From the NCBI RefSeq assembly GCF_015523155.1, contig NZ_WAKW01000072.1, forward strand, positions 1-44,330: a stretch of 44,330 bases of DNA, given 5' to 3'. The position numbers were made by a program, and so were the translations under genes. Below, piece by piece: positions 26,282 to 35,279 of the stretch (positions are counted from its first letter, which is position 1; every line of letters starts with the position of its first letter). The notes beneath the pieces are model-generated. The model had not been told where the DNA came from. It made no database searches and saw only the letters and a list, made by a program, of their open reading frames with translations. The DNA comes from Methanothermococcus sp. (GTDB taxonomy: Archaea; AGJL01; Methanococci; Methanococcales; Methanococcaceae).

Positions 26282-27412
26282 TTATTTGAATGAATATGGT
26301 TTGATTTTTCCAGTTTTTTTATCTTTCAATACGATAGTTCTTTCAGTGCAGGATACACAGGGGTCAATTGAAGTATAGGTGGTAACTGCATCTGAAACCG
26401 TTGGACAGGTTTTTAGCATATATTTATAAGCTTCAAGATTCATAACTGTTGGAGTTCTAATCATTATTCTTTTAATCAATCCTCCGTCTGTAAGAGACAT
26501 TTTATAATAAACTTCACCTCTAGGAGCCTCATTTTTCCACTCACCAGAACCACCCTTTATATCTACCTTAACCCTTACACCACCTGAGCTCTCCTCATAC
26601 AATTCCAGAGCTTTTCTGATAAGATTTATACTTGTCATAACCTCTTCATGTCTGACTATCATTCTTGCAGAGTTATCTCCTTCGTCCCTCCATACTGGTT
26701 TAAATTTGAGTTCCTTATATGTAGGATGTCTCAATCTCCAATCGGATTCTGGCATTGCAGAAGCTCTGGCTACTGGTCCCACCGCTCTAGTTTTCATTAT
26801 CTCCCTGTATCCAATAACACCTATGCCCTCACCCCTTAAATTTATCAATGGTCCTGTTTCAAATACTTCCAGTATATTTTTCATATCATCTTCAAGTTCA
26901 TTTATTTTTTTATAAATTTTATCTATTATTTCCTTATTAATGTCCAATCTAACTCCACCAACTACATTAAAACCCATATTAACTCTATTTCCAGTTATCA
27001 GCTCCATTAAATCCATTACGTGCTCCCTTGCATTTAAACACCACATCGCTAGTGTTTCGTGTTCAATAGATAGGTCATATACTGCGGCGGCTATTAAATG
27101 ACTGTGTATCCTCTCTAACTCTGCTGTAACTACTCTTAAATATCTTGCCTTATCTGGAACCTCTATTTTAGACATGTGTTCAATACACTCTGCAAAGGTT
27201 TGAGTATGAATATATGAACATATACCACATACCCTCTCGGATAGATATATTCCTTTTAAATAATGCTTTCCTTCCATTATCTTCTCAATACCTCTATGAA
27301 CATACCCCATTTCTAACTCTGAACCCACTACATTTTCTCCTTCAACTATGAGTTTTATACGTATAGGTTCCTTTAATACTGGATGTATAGGTCCTATTGG
27401 CACTACATTCAT
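26282..27412 (-). CDS. ehaO: Energy-converting [NiFe] hydrogenase Eha, large subunit
   Basis: A 376-residue catalytic subunit. The two nickel-binding cysteine pairs are present: [15 protein letters not shown] near residue 65 and [11 protein letters not shown] near 355. About 20 residues follow the second pair. [15 protein letters not shown] at the N-terminus and ELERIHSHL are usual for group 4 enzymes. Eha couples ion flow across the membrane to hydrogen-driven ferredoxin reduction, replenishing reduced ferredoxin for the first step of methanogenesis. Small subunit gene directly upstream. GTGAT precedes the ATG. Confidence 0.92.
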   Translation of the reverse strand: MNVVPIGPIHPVLKEPIRIKLIVEGENVVGSELEMGYVHRGIEKIMEGKHYLKGIYLSERVCGICSYIHTQTFAECIEHMSKIEVPDKARYLRVVTAELERIHSHLIAAAVYDLSIEHETLAMWCLNAREHVMDLMELITGNRVNMGFNVVGGVRLDINKEIIDKIYKKINELEDDMKNILEVFETGPLINLRGEGIGVIGYREIMKTRAVGPVARASAMPESDWRLRHPTYKELKFKPVWRDEGDNSARMIVRHEEVMTSINLIRKALELYEESSGGVRVKVDIKGGSGEWKNEAPRGEVYYKMSLTDGGLIKRIMIRTPTVMNLEAYKYMLKTCPTVSDAVTTYTSIDPCVSCTERTIVLKDKKTGKIKPYSFK

Positions 27413-27481
27413 TGTATCACTTTTTTTACTTTTCTTTTTCTATTTTTTATTTATTTTATTAAAGTAGGTTCTTTTAATCGT

Positions 27482-27946
27482 TTAAACCGTTGATTTAACT
27501 CCTTCTTTTCTTTTTTTAAGAATTTTTTCTTTTGAAGCTATGGCATCAGGTGCTATTTTCAATATTGCATCAAGTATCTCAGCAGGTCTTGGTGGACATC
27601 CTGGAACCTTTGCATCAACAGGTATAATTTTATCCACTGGACCGCAAACATGACCTTCTTTAAATATGCCACAGCTTAAAGCACAGGCTCCAACAGCTAC
27701 TACTATTTTTGGTTCAGGTGTTTTTTCATATATCTCTTTAAGTCTATTTTTCCATGGAAGCGTTACAGGTCCTGTAACAACTAAAACATCAGCTTCTCTT
27801 GGATTGTTATGCACATGTATTCCATATTGCTCAATATCGTATCTTGGAGCCAAGCACGACACTATTTCTATATCACAACCGTTGCATCCTCCGGTATTTA
27901 CCACACATACATTTATATCCCTTTTCCTGAAAAATTCTTTTATCAT
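27482..27946 (-). CDS. ehaN: Energy-converting [NiFe] hydrogenase Eha, small subunit
   Basis: A 154-residue subunit related to NuoB. The proximal cluster ligands are seen in [22 protein letters not shown] and VPGCPPRP. It lacks extra ferredoxin domains, as is normal for group 4 hydrogenases. A strong GGAGG site precedes the ATG. Next to ehaM upstream and ehaO downstream. Confidence 0.92.
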   Translation of the reverse strand: MIKEFFRKRDINVCVVNTGGCNGCDIEIVSCLAPRYDIEQYGIHVHNNPREADVLVVTGPVTLPWKNRLKEIYEKTPEPKIVVAVGACALSCGIFKEGHVCGPVDKIIPVDAKVPGCPPRPAEILDAILKIAPDAIASKEKILKKRKEGVKSTV

Positions 27947-28015
27947 CCTATTTCCTCCAATTTTATGTATTGTTTTTTAATGATTATCTAAAACGCTAAA
28001 CTCCACTAAACACCC

Positions 28016-28435
28016 TCATTTTTTCAATAGGTTTATAACTAACTTCCTACCAATTTTCAATGCTTCCCTATAAGGCTTATGATGCATTAATGTGTCTTCA
28101 ACGACTTTTTTTCTTATTAAATCAGCTTCTTCTCTTGGAATTAACTCAAAAAAATCAGAAATCCAGCAAAGTCCCAAATCTATATCCACTTTTCTTCCTA
28201 AACATGCCATTCTTGCCTGTTCAGCAAAGGCATGGGTTTCATAAAGTGCTGTACCATCGTATTTTTTTATAAATATTTCAATAACCTCCTCCAATGGAAG
28301 TTTTAAGGCTTTTGAAATTGGAACTATAACTTCCTCCATAATGTATCTGTTGTCCTTTATGATATTGTATTTCTGCTCCAAAGTTCCCTTACACTGGATT
28401 TCATCTATTTTTTTTAAATCAGTTAAATCCTTCAT
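28016..28435 (-). CDS. ehaM: Eha hydrogenase subunit EhaM (DUF1959)
   Basis: A 139-residue soluble helical protein with [30 protein letters not shown], the signature of DUF1959, known only from Eha-type operons. Function within the complex is unknown. The ATG is preceded by GAGGTGATATT, and the gene starts 10 bp after ehaL. Its presence separates this operon from the second methanogen hydrogenase Ehb. Confidence 0.88.
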   Translation of the reverse strand: MKDLTDLKKIDEIQCKGTLEQKYNIIKDNRYIMEEVIVPISKALKLPLEEVIEIFIKKYDGTALYETHAFAEQARMACLGRKVDIDLGLCWISDFFELIPREEADLIRKKVVEDTLMHHKPYREALKIGRKLVINLLKK

Positions 28436-28445
28436 AATATCACCT

Positions 28446-28757
28446 CTATAAGTTAGCCTTAATTAAATAACCTACAAATGCTATAATAAGCCCAATATAT
28501 AGCTCTACATTTCCATAACCTGGCCTCATTCCAAAGGGAAAGCCAATTAAAAGACAGGCAATTGGGTAATTTATATGATAAGGTAAATCAATTGAAAATA
28601 TCAATCCACCAATTATGGAACAAATCAATGCATATTTATCCCTAACTTTTTCCACATAGGGTGTGTTGTATTTTTTATAACTATATGATAGTCCCACAAA
28701 TCCCCCAATTACAAGGCAAATTGCACTGTAAAGTATATTGTAGGGTACTTCATTCAT
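28446..28757 (-). CDS. ehaL: Eha hydrogenase membrane subunit EhaL (DUF2104)
   Basis: A 103-residue membrane protein with three or four helices: [56 protein letters not shown], and [12 protein letters not shown]. The [11 protein letters not shown] segment is typical of the family. Start follows AAGGTGATTCT. Confidence 0.85.
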   Translation of the reverse strand: MNEVPYNILYSAICLVIGGFVGLSYSYKKYNTPYVEKVRDKYALICSIIGGLIFSIDLPYHINYPIACLLIGFPFGMRPGYGNVELYIGLIIAFVGYLIKANL

Positions 28758-28771
28758 AGAATCACCTTATA

Positions 28772-29041
28772 TTACAATAATGAATTGGTATTTATATACA
28801 TTGAATAACCTAAATATAATAATCCTACAAATACCAAAAACATGAATAATATCTCTAAATTATCCATGATATGAGCAGCAGTATTGGTTTTTGATTTAAA
28901 GGCAAGGGCAATTATTACAAGAAATATTATAACAAAAAGCCCAATTACAGGAGTAATATTATTTTGAAATATATTTATTGAAATCAGGACAGCCAATATC
29001 GTTAAGCATGATATTGCCAAGAGATAGATATAATTTTTCAT
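28772..29041 (-). CDS. ehaK: Eha hydrogenase membrane subunit EhaK
   Basis: An 89-residue protein with three predicted membrane helices (YIYLLAISCLTILAVLISI, VIGLFVIIFLVIIALAF, ILFMFLVFVGLLYLGYSMY). The assignment rests on size, topology and position between ehaJ and ehaL. TAGGTGATATT precedes the ATG. Confidence 0.75.
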   Translation of the reverse strand: MKNYIYLLAISCLTILAVLISINIFQNNITPVIGLFVIIFLVIIALAFKSKTNTAAHIMDNLEILFMFLVFVGLLYLGYSMYINTNSLL

Positions 29042-29049
29042 AATATCAC

Positions 29050-29937
29050 CTAATGAATAACCCTATATAACAAGTCTATTACAGTTAGGGATGCAATCAA
29101 TATTTGAAGCATGACAGAGTGGTTTGGTGTCAACAATGGAGTTATAGCACAAATCATTGATATTATAAAGGTTAATACCACCATGCCAATTAAAGTTAGT
29201 ATTGGACTGGATATCAATACTGGGCCAATAAATAATGCTATGAACAGCCAAAGAAGAACGAACCATGCCACTGCCTCCGAGATTAATACAATAGATTCGA
29301 GAGTTCCAAAATGTTCCGTTAAATATCCACTAACTATACATTTGTCCTTAACTATGCCAAATGGACTTTTTGGTGCTTTGGAAACAAGTAGTATGAAGAA
29401 TGCAAATGCTGCAAAAGGAAGTTTAAACAATATTGGTCCATTTATTGCTTGATAGTTTATTATATCTCCTATCATAAGTGAATGAGTTATCACATAGATT
29501 ATACCAACTACTGCAAATAAAGGAACCTCAGCAGCAGCTGAGAACACACTTCTGACCCCTCCGAGTTTTCCATAGGGCGAGCCACTACTGAGACCACATC
29601 CATGTTCAACAATCTTTTGAAGAACATACAATCCAATTAATATCAACAACGAAGATTCAAATACAACCCCTACAAATAACGCAGACATCCACACCATAAT
29701 ATCCATCAATGCCACAAATAGATAAAGAGGATTTCCCGCAGTAATTGGGAATGTAATCTCTTTGATATAAAATTTAAATGTATGTATCAAATATTGGATT
29801 ATTGGTGGTCCAGGCCTACTCTGTACCCTTGCCACTATTTTTCTATGAAATCCCAACAGTAATCCACCAATTATGAAAGCATACAAGGTGTAGGATAGAG
29901 CACCTATTATATATTTTATTGATAATATTGCATCCAT
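29050..29937 (-). CDS. ehaJ: Eha hydrogenase membrane subunit EhaJ (NuoH/HycD-like)
   Basis: A 295-residue membrane protein homologous to the NuoH subunit of complex I, which connects the hydrogenase arm to the ion-translocating membrane part. Diagnostic segments: GLLLGFHRKIVARVQSRPGP near the N-terminus, KEITFPITAGNPLYLF, and SGYLTEHFGTLESIVLISEA. About eight helices. GGGTGGTAAT precedes the ATG. Starts 1 bp after the ehaI stop, indicating translational coupling. Confidence 0.92.
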   Translation of the reverse strand: MDAILSIKYIIGALSYTLYAFIIGGLLLGFHRKIVARVQSRPGPPIIQYLIHTFKFYIKEITFPITAGNPLYLFVALMDIMVWMSALFVGVVFESSLLILIGLYVLQKIVEHGCGLSSGSPYGKLGGVRSVFSAAAEVPLFAVVGIIYVITHSLMIGDIINYQAINGPILFKLPFAAFAFFILLVSKAPKSPFGIVKDKCIVSGYLTEHFGTLESIVLISEAVAWFVLLWLFIALFIGPVLISSPILTLIGMVVLTFIISMICAITPLLTPNHSVMLQILIASLTVIDLLYRVIH

Positions 29938-29938
29938 A

Positions 29939-30145
29939 TTACCACCCTCTAAATGGGATTTGCCCTTCGTCTTTTCTTCTAGTATTAGGATTTAGCAATA
30001 TTCCAAATCCATAAACTATAAATGGAGTAAATAGTGCAGTGCCCATATAGATTAAAAATGCACTTTTTAAATATAATATAATCCATACAAATCCCAATAA
30101 TCCTATAATTAATGAAATAATTCCACTCTTTTTTTCTGGCGTCAT
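29939..30145 (-). CDS. ehaI: Eha hydrogenase small membrane subunit EhaI
   Basis: A 68-residue protein with two helices (GIISLIIGLLGFVWIILYL and LIYMGTALFTPFIVYGFGILL) and a polar tail NPNTRRKDEGQIPFRGW. Assigned by position between ehaH and ehaJ and by size. It starts after GCGTGATATA. Confidence 0.75.
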   Translation of the reverse strand: MTPEKKSGIISLIIGLLGFVWIILYLKSAFLIYMGTALFTPFIVYGFGILLNPNTRRKDEGQIPFRGW

Positions 30146-30212
30146 TATATCACGCTTTTTTTATTTTAAGGACACTTTTATTATATTAATATAAGATTTA
30201 AGCATAATTAAA

Positions 30213-30872
30213 CTAATGAATAGATAGTAAGATTTCAGCTGTTCTTATGATTATAAGCAATGATGAAAGGTGTATCATTAAAATATATGGTGCTCCCGGA
30301 GCTTTGAACATCTCCGCCTTTGCCGCATAAAATGGAGCTATACCAGTTTCACCAACCATCCCTACGGCATAAATTATTTTTTGGTAGAATATATCATGGG
30401 CTGTTTTTGATAATTCCAATATGGACAATGTTCCGGTTTTTGCCAATATCAATCCTGCAGCTCCAAATAATGGCAGTGAAGAAATCATGGCTATTATACC
30501 ATATTGATATGCAGCATTTAGAACCCATTCTTTTTTAACAGCTGATACAATGCCTATGTTGGATATACCTATTACTGCAAGAAATAGTGCATAATCAAAT
30601 AAATCCCCAGTTAGCATGGCAAATGCTGTGCTTATTCCACAAATAATTGCCATTAACCTCCTTATCTTTAATTCTTTTAATGATACAATATTGAATTTAT
30701 CGAAATCATTTATCTGAGCCTCCAACTGTTTTTCAGGTTTTGTAAGATATACCACCAATGTAAAGAATAGTGCAACAAGAAAGGCTATCACTGAAAAATC
30801 TGTTAAATAGAATACAATATCCCCGAAAGGAATATACCCATAAAAATTCCCTGTTATTGGGTCTATAAACAT
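30213..30872 (-). CDS. ehaH: Eha hydrogenase membrane subunit EhaH (short antiporter-like, NuoL/M-related)
   Basis: A 219-residue membrane protein with about six helices. GDLFDYALFLAVIGISNIGIVSAV, QYGIIAMISSLPLFGAAGLIL and VGETGIAPFYAAKAEMFKAPG resemble a shortened Mrp/NuoL-type antiporter core, with lysine and glutamate in helices that could form an ion path. GGTGATGTT precedes the ATG. Confidence 0.83.
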   Translation of the reverse strand: MFIDPITGNFYGYIPFGDIVFYLTDFSVIAFLVALFFTLVVYLTKPEKQLEAQINDFDKFNIVSLKELKIRRLMAIICGISTAFAMLTGDLFDYALFLAVIGISNIGIVSAVKKEWVLNAAYQYGIIAMISSLPLFGAAGLILAKTGTLSILELSKTAHDIFYQKIIYAVGMVGETGIAPFYAAKAEMFKAPGAPYILMIHLSSLLIIIRTAEILLSIH

Positions 30873-30917
30873 AACATCACCATATTTTACTCCTATTCAC
30901 CTAATTTTATATTAAGT

Positions 30918-31613
30918 TCATTTTAGAATGTTTCCAATCAACCCAAGTTTTGAGCCAACTTTTAATGCCAATGCACAACCTGCTATTAATAGGAAATATA
31001 GGTATTTTTGAGGGTATAGAAAGAAGCCTATAAATCCAAATAATATCCAAAATGCCCACATTATACCTGAAAATCCAGAAATTGATTCCCATATATTTTT
31101 TAACCTATTTAATGAAATTCCATTTCCAGTAGCCCCCAGTGATAAGAGGTAGAATAACAAACCACTTGCCATTACAGCACCACCTGTAAATCCAGTCAAT
31201 AATGCACCATACACTACCAATATAAAGGCTACAAATTTTGGAGAACTGTACAACACCTCCATTTTACCAAATTTTATATTAATATTGGGGGGAGTTTCCT
31301 TTGCTATGAACTCTTCAAGAAGTTTTGACTTTTCATTTGATTTTTTTTTGTATTTTATTTCATTTCTAAGCACAAGCACCTCGGAAACTGCCAAAAGTTC
31401 TGCCATTCCAACAACCAATCCTGGTAGTATAAGTGCCTCTGCAAGGTCTGTTCCAACAGCGGCTATTACTACCAACATGGCACATTCTACAAGGTCAGAT
31501 AATAGAAGCATGTGTAGATCGGATTTTTGGCGTGATATTGCATACAATGATAATATACCAATTATAAATCCAACAATAACAGTCTTATTAAATAAATAAC
31601 TTACAATATTCAT
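30918..31613 (-). CDS. ehaG: Eha hydrogenase membrane subunit EhaG (DUF2105)
   Basis: A 231-residue membrane protein. The first third ([35 protein letters not shown]) resembles NuoK-like segments with an in-membrane glutamate. A charged loop ([19 protein letters not shown]) sits in the middle and further helices follow. Its ATG overlaps the ehaF stop (TAATG), so translation is coupled. GAGGTGGAATA is the ribosome binding site. Confidence 0.82.
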   Translation of the reverse strand: MNIVSYLFNKTVIVGFIIGILSLYAISRQKSDLHMLLLSDLVECAMLVVIAAVGTDLAEALILPGLVVGMAELLAVSEVLVLRNEIKYKKKSNEKSKLLEEFIAKETPPNINIKFGKMEVLYSSPKFVAFILVVYGALLTGFTGGAVMASGLLFYLLSLGATGNGISLNRLKNIWESISGFSGIMWAFWILFGFIGFFLYPQKYLYFLLIAGCALALKVGSKLGLIGNILK

Positions 31614-32083
31614 TATTCCACCTCATCTCTATTGAGGTATATCCAGCTAAATATTATAAATGAAATCAATAATGTGGTGGATTCAAGCACTGTATCAAAT
31701 CCTCGCGTATAATATAATATCTCGTCCAAGATACCCCCTGGAGTGGATACAATACTCGTTCCAAAGTAGGGGGTTTTTTCACTAATCCAGATAGATATTG
31801 GCGTTAAGTATGCAGTTATTTTTCCCCTTATAGGTTCAAATTGTGGATATTGTGTTTTAATGTCAGCGGCTTTTTTAAGGGGAATACCTCCTCTATCATA
31901 AGGGGCTAGAGGAGTTTTAAAAACTTGAGCTTGTGGAACATCCTTTGGATATAGTTGGTGTGTATTATATGATGTAGGAGCAAAAAATTCAATAAATAAC
32001 ACCAAACATAAAAATCCTGCAAATAGTCTTGGAACTACCTCGGGTTTTGACATATAGTTCCATATTCTGCTGAGTTTTCTCAT
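31613..32083 (-). CDS. ehaF: Eha hydrogenase membrane subunit EhaF (DUF2106)
   Basis: A 156-residue protein with one helix near the N-terminus ([17 protein letters not shown]), an extended loop with [22 protein letters not shown], and a C-terminal helix [20 protein letters not shown], similar to MrpB/MbhE-like subunits. The start is ATG 32083, because TTGGAGGCATAGT lies just upstream; an in-frame ATG at 32125 would overlap ehaE by 41 bp and lacks such a site. Confidence 0.8.
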   Translation of the reverse strand: MRKLSRIWNYMSKPEVVPRLFAGFLCLVLFIEFFAPTSYNTHQLYPKDVPQAQVFKTPLAPYDRGGIPLKKAADIKTQYPQFEPIRGKITAYLTPISIWISEKTPYFGTSIVSTPGGILDEILYYTRGFDTVLESTTLLISFIIFSWIYLNRDEVE

Positions 32084-32084
32084 A

Positions 32085-32348
32085 CTATGCCTCCAATTCC
32101 TCATTTTTGATAATAGCTCTAACAAACACCAGCATAAGCACGGAATTCACTGCGATATAGGTCATAAGTGCAAGTGTTTCATTGTATGCTAAAAAGATTA
32201 ACGCTACGCCCATAGAGGGAACTTCTATATTTAAGAGTCTTTTAAGTGGGTCATTAGTCATAGGACCAAATATTGCACCTATTACTCCTATTATTAATAG
32301 GAAATAACCAATGTATGTTGTTAATACAACTAAATTCATAGTATTCAT
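32085..32348 (-). CDS. ehaE: Eha hydrogenase membrane subunit EhaE (DUF2107)
   Basis: An 87-residue membrane protein with three helices ([60 protein letters not shown]). The ATG at 32348 is preferred since GGTGGTGAATATT directly precedes it; the GTG at 32360 belongs to that site, which starts right after the ehaD stop. Confidence 0.8.
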   Translation of the reverse strand: MNTMNLVVLTTYIGYFLLIIGVIGAIFGPMTNDPLKRLLNIEVPSMGVALIFLAYNETLALMTYIAVNSVLMLVFVRAIIKNEELEA

Positions 32349-32360
32349 AATATTCACCAC

Positions 32361-32639
32361 CTATCTTGCAAGTATTGGAACTTCTGAACTGTATTTTTTC
32401 TTAGTTCTTTTTAGATGGGCATATTTTAAAGCACCCAACAACAATATTACTGTGCCTATGGGTTCCAATATCGATGAAATTATTGACACATCTAAATAAT
32501 AAAATGAAGTAATTAATCCTATCAATCCAGCTTCTAAGAACGCAAACATAATAATTTTATTTATATAATCGGTATGTAGAATTACCCCAATTCCACCAAG
32601 AATACACGATAATATAGATATTAAGGGTAAAACATCCAT
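32361..32639 (-). CDS. ehaD: Eha hydrogenase membrane subunit EhaD (DUF2108)
   Basis: A 92-residue NuoK-like membrane protein with three helices (PLISILSCILGGIGVILH, IIMFAFLEAGLIGLITSFYYL, IISSILEPIGTVILLLGALKY), two of them with a buried glutamate. It ends in a basic HLKRTKKKYSSEVPILAR tail. Start after GAGGTGATAAA. Confidence 0.82.
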   Translation of the reverse strand: MDVLPLISILSCILGGIGVILHTDYINKIIMFAFLEAGLIGLITSFYYLDVSIISSILEPIGTVILLLGALKYAHLKRTKKKYSSEVPILAR

Positions 32640-32671
32640 TTTATCACCTCATAATAATAAATTATTTTTAA

Positions 32672-32929
32672 TTACTTCATAGTTTTTTCAATTTTCTTCA
32701 TTTCCCCTATGGTATGTGCTATGGCATTGCTTGATATAGTTGAAGATATAAAATATACCACTGCTGTTAAGGCACCCATTGGACTTTTTATATATAGAAC
32801 AATTAAGGCAGCCATGCAAAAGTTTAAACAACACACATAAGGTAATTTTAGAGCTCTACTTCTTGTAAGGAATATTCTTAACCCTACAATAACCATTATT
32901 GTGCCTATTGTTAATATTACGATATCCAT
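32672..32929 (-). CDS. ehaC: Eha hydrogenase membrane subunit EhaC (DUF2109)
   Basis: An 85-residue protein with helices VILTIGTIMVIVGLRIFLT, LPYVCCLNFCMAALIVLYI and GALTAVVYFISSTISSNAIAH, comparable to MrpF/MrpG-type small subunits. Its ribosome binding site GGGGAGGATATAA includes the ehaB stop codon, so the genes touch. Confidence 0.8.
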   Translation of the reverse strand: MDIVILTIGTIMVIVGLRIFLTRSRALKLPYVCCLNFCMAALIVLYIKSPMGALTAVVYFISSTISSNAIAHTIGEMKKIEKTMK

Positions 32930-33418
32930 TTATATCCTCCCCATCTTTTTTGCTATACTGCCCAATAATTTAGAGGCGTATGCATGATGGAATCCTTGAA
33001 TTGTGAATATTGCAATTACCATTCCAGCAATAAAATACTGAGGTTCTATAAATCCACTGCATAAATATATCAAGATTGTTGCAGTTATAGTTCCAATGGT
33101 CCCAGCATAACCTGGATCATTACACAATCTATTGCCTATAAATATCAAAAGTGCAGCAATAAGGCCGCCTTCAAAACCCATTGCATAGTAGAATATGGCT
33201 GCCATTAATGTCCCAGCTGATGCATCAGGGGAACATACGATATTTCCCATGAAATATCCCCCATTAATATTGCCTCCAATTTTTTCTATTTTCTTTCCAA
33301 TTACCTCAGCACCAGATACTCCGGGTTTTTTTGGCAATCCAAAGTATGTATCTACCACTACAAAGTTTATCCAACATATGATGGATGCTATAATTAATTT
33401 TATAACTTCAATTTCCAT
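32930..33418 (-). CDS. ehaB: Eha hydrogenase membrane subunit EhaB
   Basis: A 162-residue membrane protein with about four helices and a polar loop containing [22 protein letters not shown] and [20 protein letters not shown]. The ATG at 33418 overlaps the end of ehaA by 11 bp, with GGTGTTGATT upstream; the GTG at 33427 is less likely. Assigned by position and size. Confidence 0.78.
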   Translation of the reverse strand: MEIEVIKLIIASIICWINFVVVDTYFGLPKKPGVSGAEVIGKKIEKIGGNINGGYFMGNIVCSPDASAGTLMAAIFYYAMGFEGGLIAALLIFIGNRLCNDPGYAGTIGTITATILIYLCSGFIEPQYFIAGMVIAIFTIQGFHHAYASKLLGSIAKKMGRI

Positions 33419-33683
33419 AATCAACACCTGGAAATATCCTATTTATGTATTTTGAAAACAATGCAGAAAATACGCCTATAATAACACATAAAATGATATC
33501 TAAACCAAATAAAAATTCAGCAATTGCAGTTAATCCCAATGCAACAAATACCGTGGGAAATAAAATATTGCCTTCAAAAGAATTAGTATTTGGTTTTAAA
33601 GGCATTTTTAACAATATTCCAATAATTATTGAAGAAATTATTGAAATACCATAGAAGTAAATTAAAGTATATGGTACATTCAT
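33408..33683 (-). CDS. ehaA: Eha hydrogenase membrane subunit EhaA
   Basis: A 91-residue membrane protein with three helices ([57 protein letters not shown]). First of the Eha structural genes and only 22 bp after the stop of a regulator gene on the same strand. Start after TTGGTGATATT. Confidence 0.8.
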   Translation of the reverse strand: MNVPYTLIYFYGISIISSIIIGILLKMPLKPNTNSFEGNILFPTVFVALGLTAIAEFLFGLDIILCVIIGVFSALFSKYINRIFPGVDYGN

Positions 33684-33705
33684 AATATCACCAATTAATA
33701 TTTAT

Positions 33706-34341
33706 TTACCAACAATGTATTACAATACCGTCCTTTTTAATGGAATAAATAGGAGGCATTTCTTCTTTTGGAAATATTTGAATAGTTGTTTTTTTTTCAA
33801 GAACATTGGATATTTTATTTTCTAATCGCCTAATATCCGAACAATCCAAATATATATGAACATCTCGGTTATCTGAATATATGGCTTTAACATTTAATCT
33901 TCCTCTGAAAAACTCTACTTTCTCAATATTAACTACTTTAAGATTTTTTTTTATGTATTCAGTAAATGAATCTTTGTCAACAATAAAAACTGGATATCCT
34001 TCAATGTATTTTTTATGTAATGTATCATTTTCAACGAGCTCCTTAACAAATTTCACTATTGTGGATTCAAGTTTTGTTAGAGATAACACATCGAGTAGGT
34101 ATAATATAGGATTCTCTTTATCCCAGATATTACTGCATTTTAATAACCCAAGGGTTATTGCTGCGGCATGAGATTTTGTGGCTTTTCTTTTTCCCTTTTC
34201 AAGCATACTCAAATGAGATTGACTAACTCCACTTTCCTCAGCAAGTTTTGACTGAGTTATTTTCAATTTATTACGAAATATTTTTATATACTTAGGATTC
34301 AATAAAATGGCATGCTCTATAATATCAAGTTTCTTATACAT
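33706..34341 (-). CDS. XRE-type helix-turn-helix regulator heading the eha operon
   Basis: A 211-residue protein. The HTH is at about 22-58: KLKITQSKLAEESGVSQSHLSMLEKGKRKATKSHA, close to the Cro/C1 consensus. The remaining 150 residues are a sensor or oligomerisation part with a predicted alpha/beta fold (VEFFRGRLNVKAIYSDNRDVHIYLDCSD) and few recognisable ligands; two Cys are present (LDCSD, and the penultimate HCW). It lies 22 bp upstream of ehaA on the same strand, so probably the first gene of the operon and a candidate eha regulator. Inverted repeats at 34358-34371 and 34406-34423 in its promoter suggest autoregulation. Confidence 0.82.
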   Translation of the reverse strand: MYKKLDIIEHAILLNPKYIKIFRNKLKITQSKLAEESGVSQSHLSMLEKGKRKATKSHAAAITLGLLKCSNIWDKENPILYLLDVLSLTKLESTIVKFVKELVENDTLHKKYIEGYPVFIVDKDSFTEYIKKNLKVVNIEKVEFFRGRLNVKAIYSDNRDVHIYLDCSDIRRLENKISNVLEKKTTIQIFPKEEMPPIYSIKKDGIVIHCW

Positions 34342-34357
34342 AATATCCCATTATATA

Positions 34358-34371
34358 GGAAGTATATTTCC
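34358..34371 (-). promoter_or_regulatory. Operator candidate overlapping the eha regulator promoter
   Basis: GGAAATATACTTCC on the minus strand, an inverted repeat GGAA-N6-TTCC with near-symmetric centre, placed between a TATA-like GATATATAT (34372-34380) and the ATG at 34341. Binding there would block transcription start, fitting autorepression by the XRE protein. The rest of 34342-34653 holds AT-rich DNA and the palindrome below, no gene. Confidence 0.45.
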
Positions 34372-34405
34372 GATATATATCATATTCAATAATTATCTAT
34401 TTTGT

Positions 34406-34423
34406 AAGAATAATATTATTCTT
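34406..34423. promoter_or_regulatory. Perfect 18-bp palindrome upstream of the eha regulator
   Basis: AAGAATAATATTATTCTT reads identically on both strands. It sits about 65-80 bp before the regulator start, just upstream of the TATA-like element. A dimeric DNA-binding protein is the likely user; palindromes of only A and T in the middle can arise by chance in AT-rich DNA, but 9 matched pairs are notable. Confidence 0.5.
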
Positions 34424-34653
34424 GACGGATGCCATATATATAATTTTTCCCTACAATTAAACCAAAAATTATTTATATTATTATAATAATTCGACAAAGA
34501 CCCCTAAGTTTTATAAGCTATCAATTCCCTAAATTCACTTCTAAATCCAAATGGTGTTGTAATAAGGTAAAAAATAAAAAAAGGAATAATAAAATATACG
34601 TATGATATAAAATATACTTATAATACATAATAATCTAAAAATTTGGTGAGAAC

Positions 34654-35232
34654 ATGGAAACTAAATCGGTAAATATTATAGATTGTCCAATATGCGGTGC
34701 TAAAAATGCACTGAAAATCATGACAAATGAATTGGATATCCCATATCTTGGAAAGGTAATTGAAACCACTATGATATGTGATAAATGCAAATATAGAAAG
34801 AGCGATATACTCCCTGTGGAAGTTAAAGAACCAAAAAGATTTATTTTAAAAATATGTGGGGAAGAAGACCTGAATAAAAGGGTTATAAAAAGTTCCACAG
34901 GTTATATAAAAATACCTGAATTAGGTTTCGAAGTTAAACCAGGTCCAGCTTCACAGGGGTATATTTCAAATGTTGAAGGCGTGTTAAACCGTCTTGAAGA
35001 TTCATTAAAAACATTGATGAACTGGGTAGAAACCGACGAAGAGAAGAAAAAAGCAGAAGAAATATTAAAAAGAATTGAAAATATCAAAAATGGAGAAGAA
35101 ACTGCAACACTTATAATTGAAGACCCCCTTGGACACAGTGCCATAATTGGAGATGGAGTTAAGGAGGAAAAACTTACAGAGGAGGAAATAAAACTGTTAA
35201 ACAGTGGCAGTGTTTTTATTATGGAAAAATAA
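34654..35232 (+). CDS. ZPR1 zinc-finger domain protein
   Basis: A 192-residue protein with an N-terminal zinc finger made of CPICGAKNALKI and MICDKCKYRKSDI (CxxC plus CxxC), followed by the ZPR1 homology part IKSSTGYIKIPELGFEVKPGPASQGYISNVEGVL and EDPLGHSAI. The eukaryotic protein binds elongation factor 1A and growth-factor receptors; archaea encode this single-module form, whose role is unproved. GGTGAGAAC precedes the ATG. Confidence 0.9.
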   Translation: METKSVNIIDCPICGAKNALKIMTNELDIPYLGKVIETTMICDKCKYRKSDILPVEVKEPKRFILKICGEEDLNKRVIKSSTGYIKIPELGFEVKPGPASQGYISNVEGVLNRLEDSLKTLMNWVETDEEKKKAEEILKRIENIKNGEETATLIIEDPLGHSAIIGDGVKEEKLTEEEIKLLNSGSVFIMEK

Positions 35233-35279
35233 AATTAAGAAAAAATATAAAAAATAAATAAATAGAAGAAAAATAAAAA

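Noticed and set aside
32084-32125. Longer EhaF start
   Set aside because: Would overlap ehaE by 41 bp, while ATG 32083 has a strong GGAGG site.
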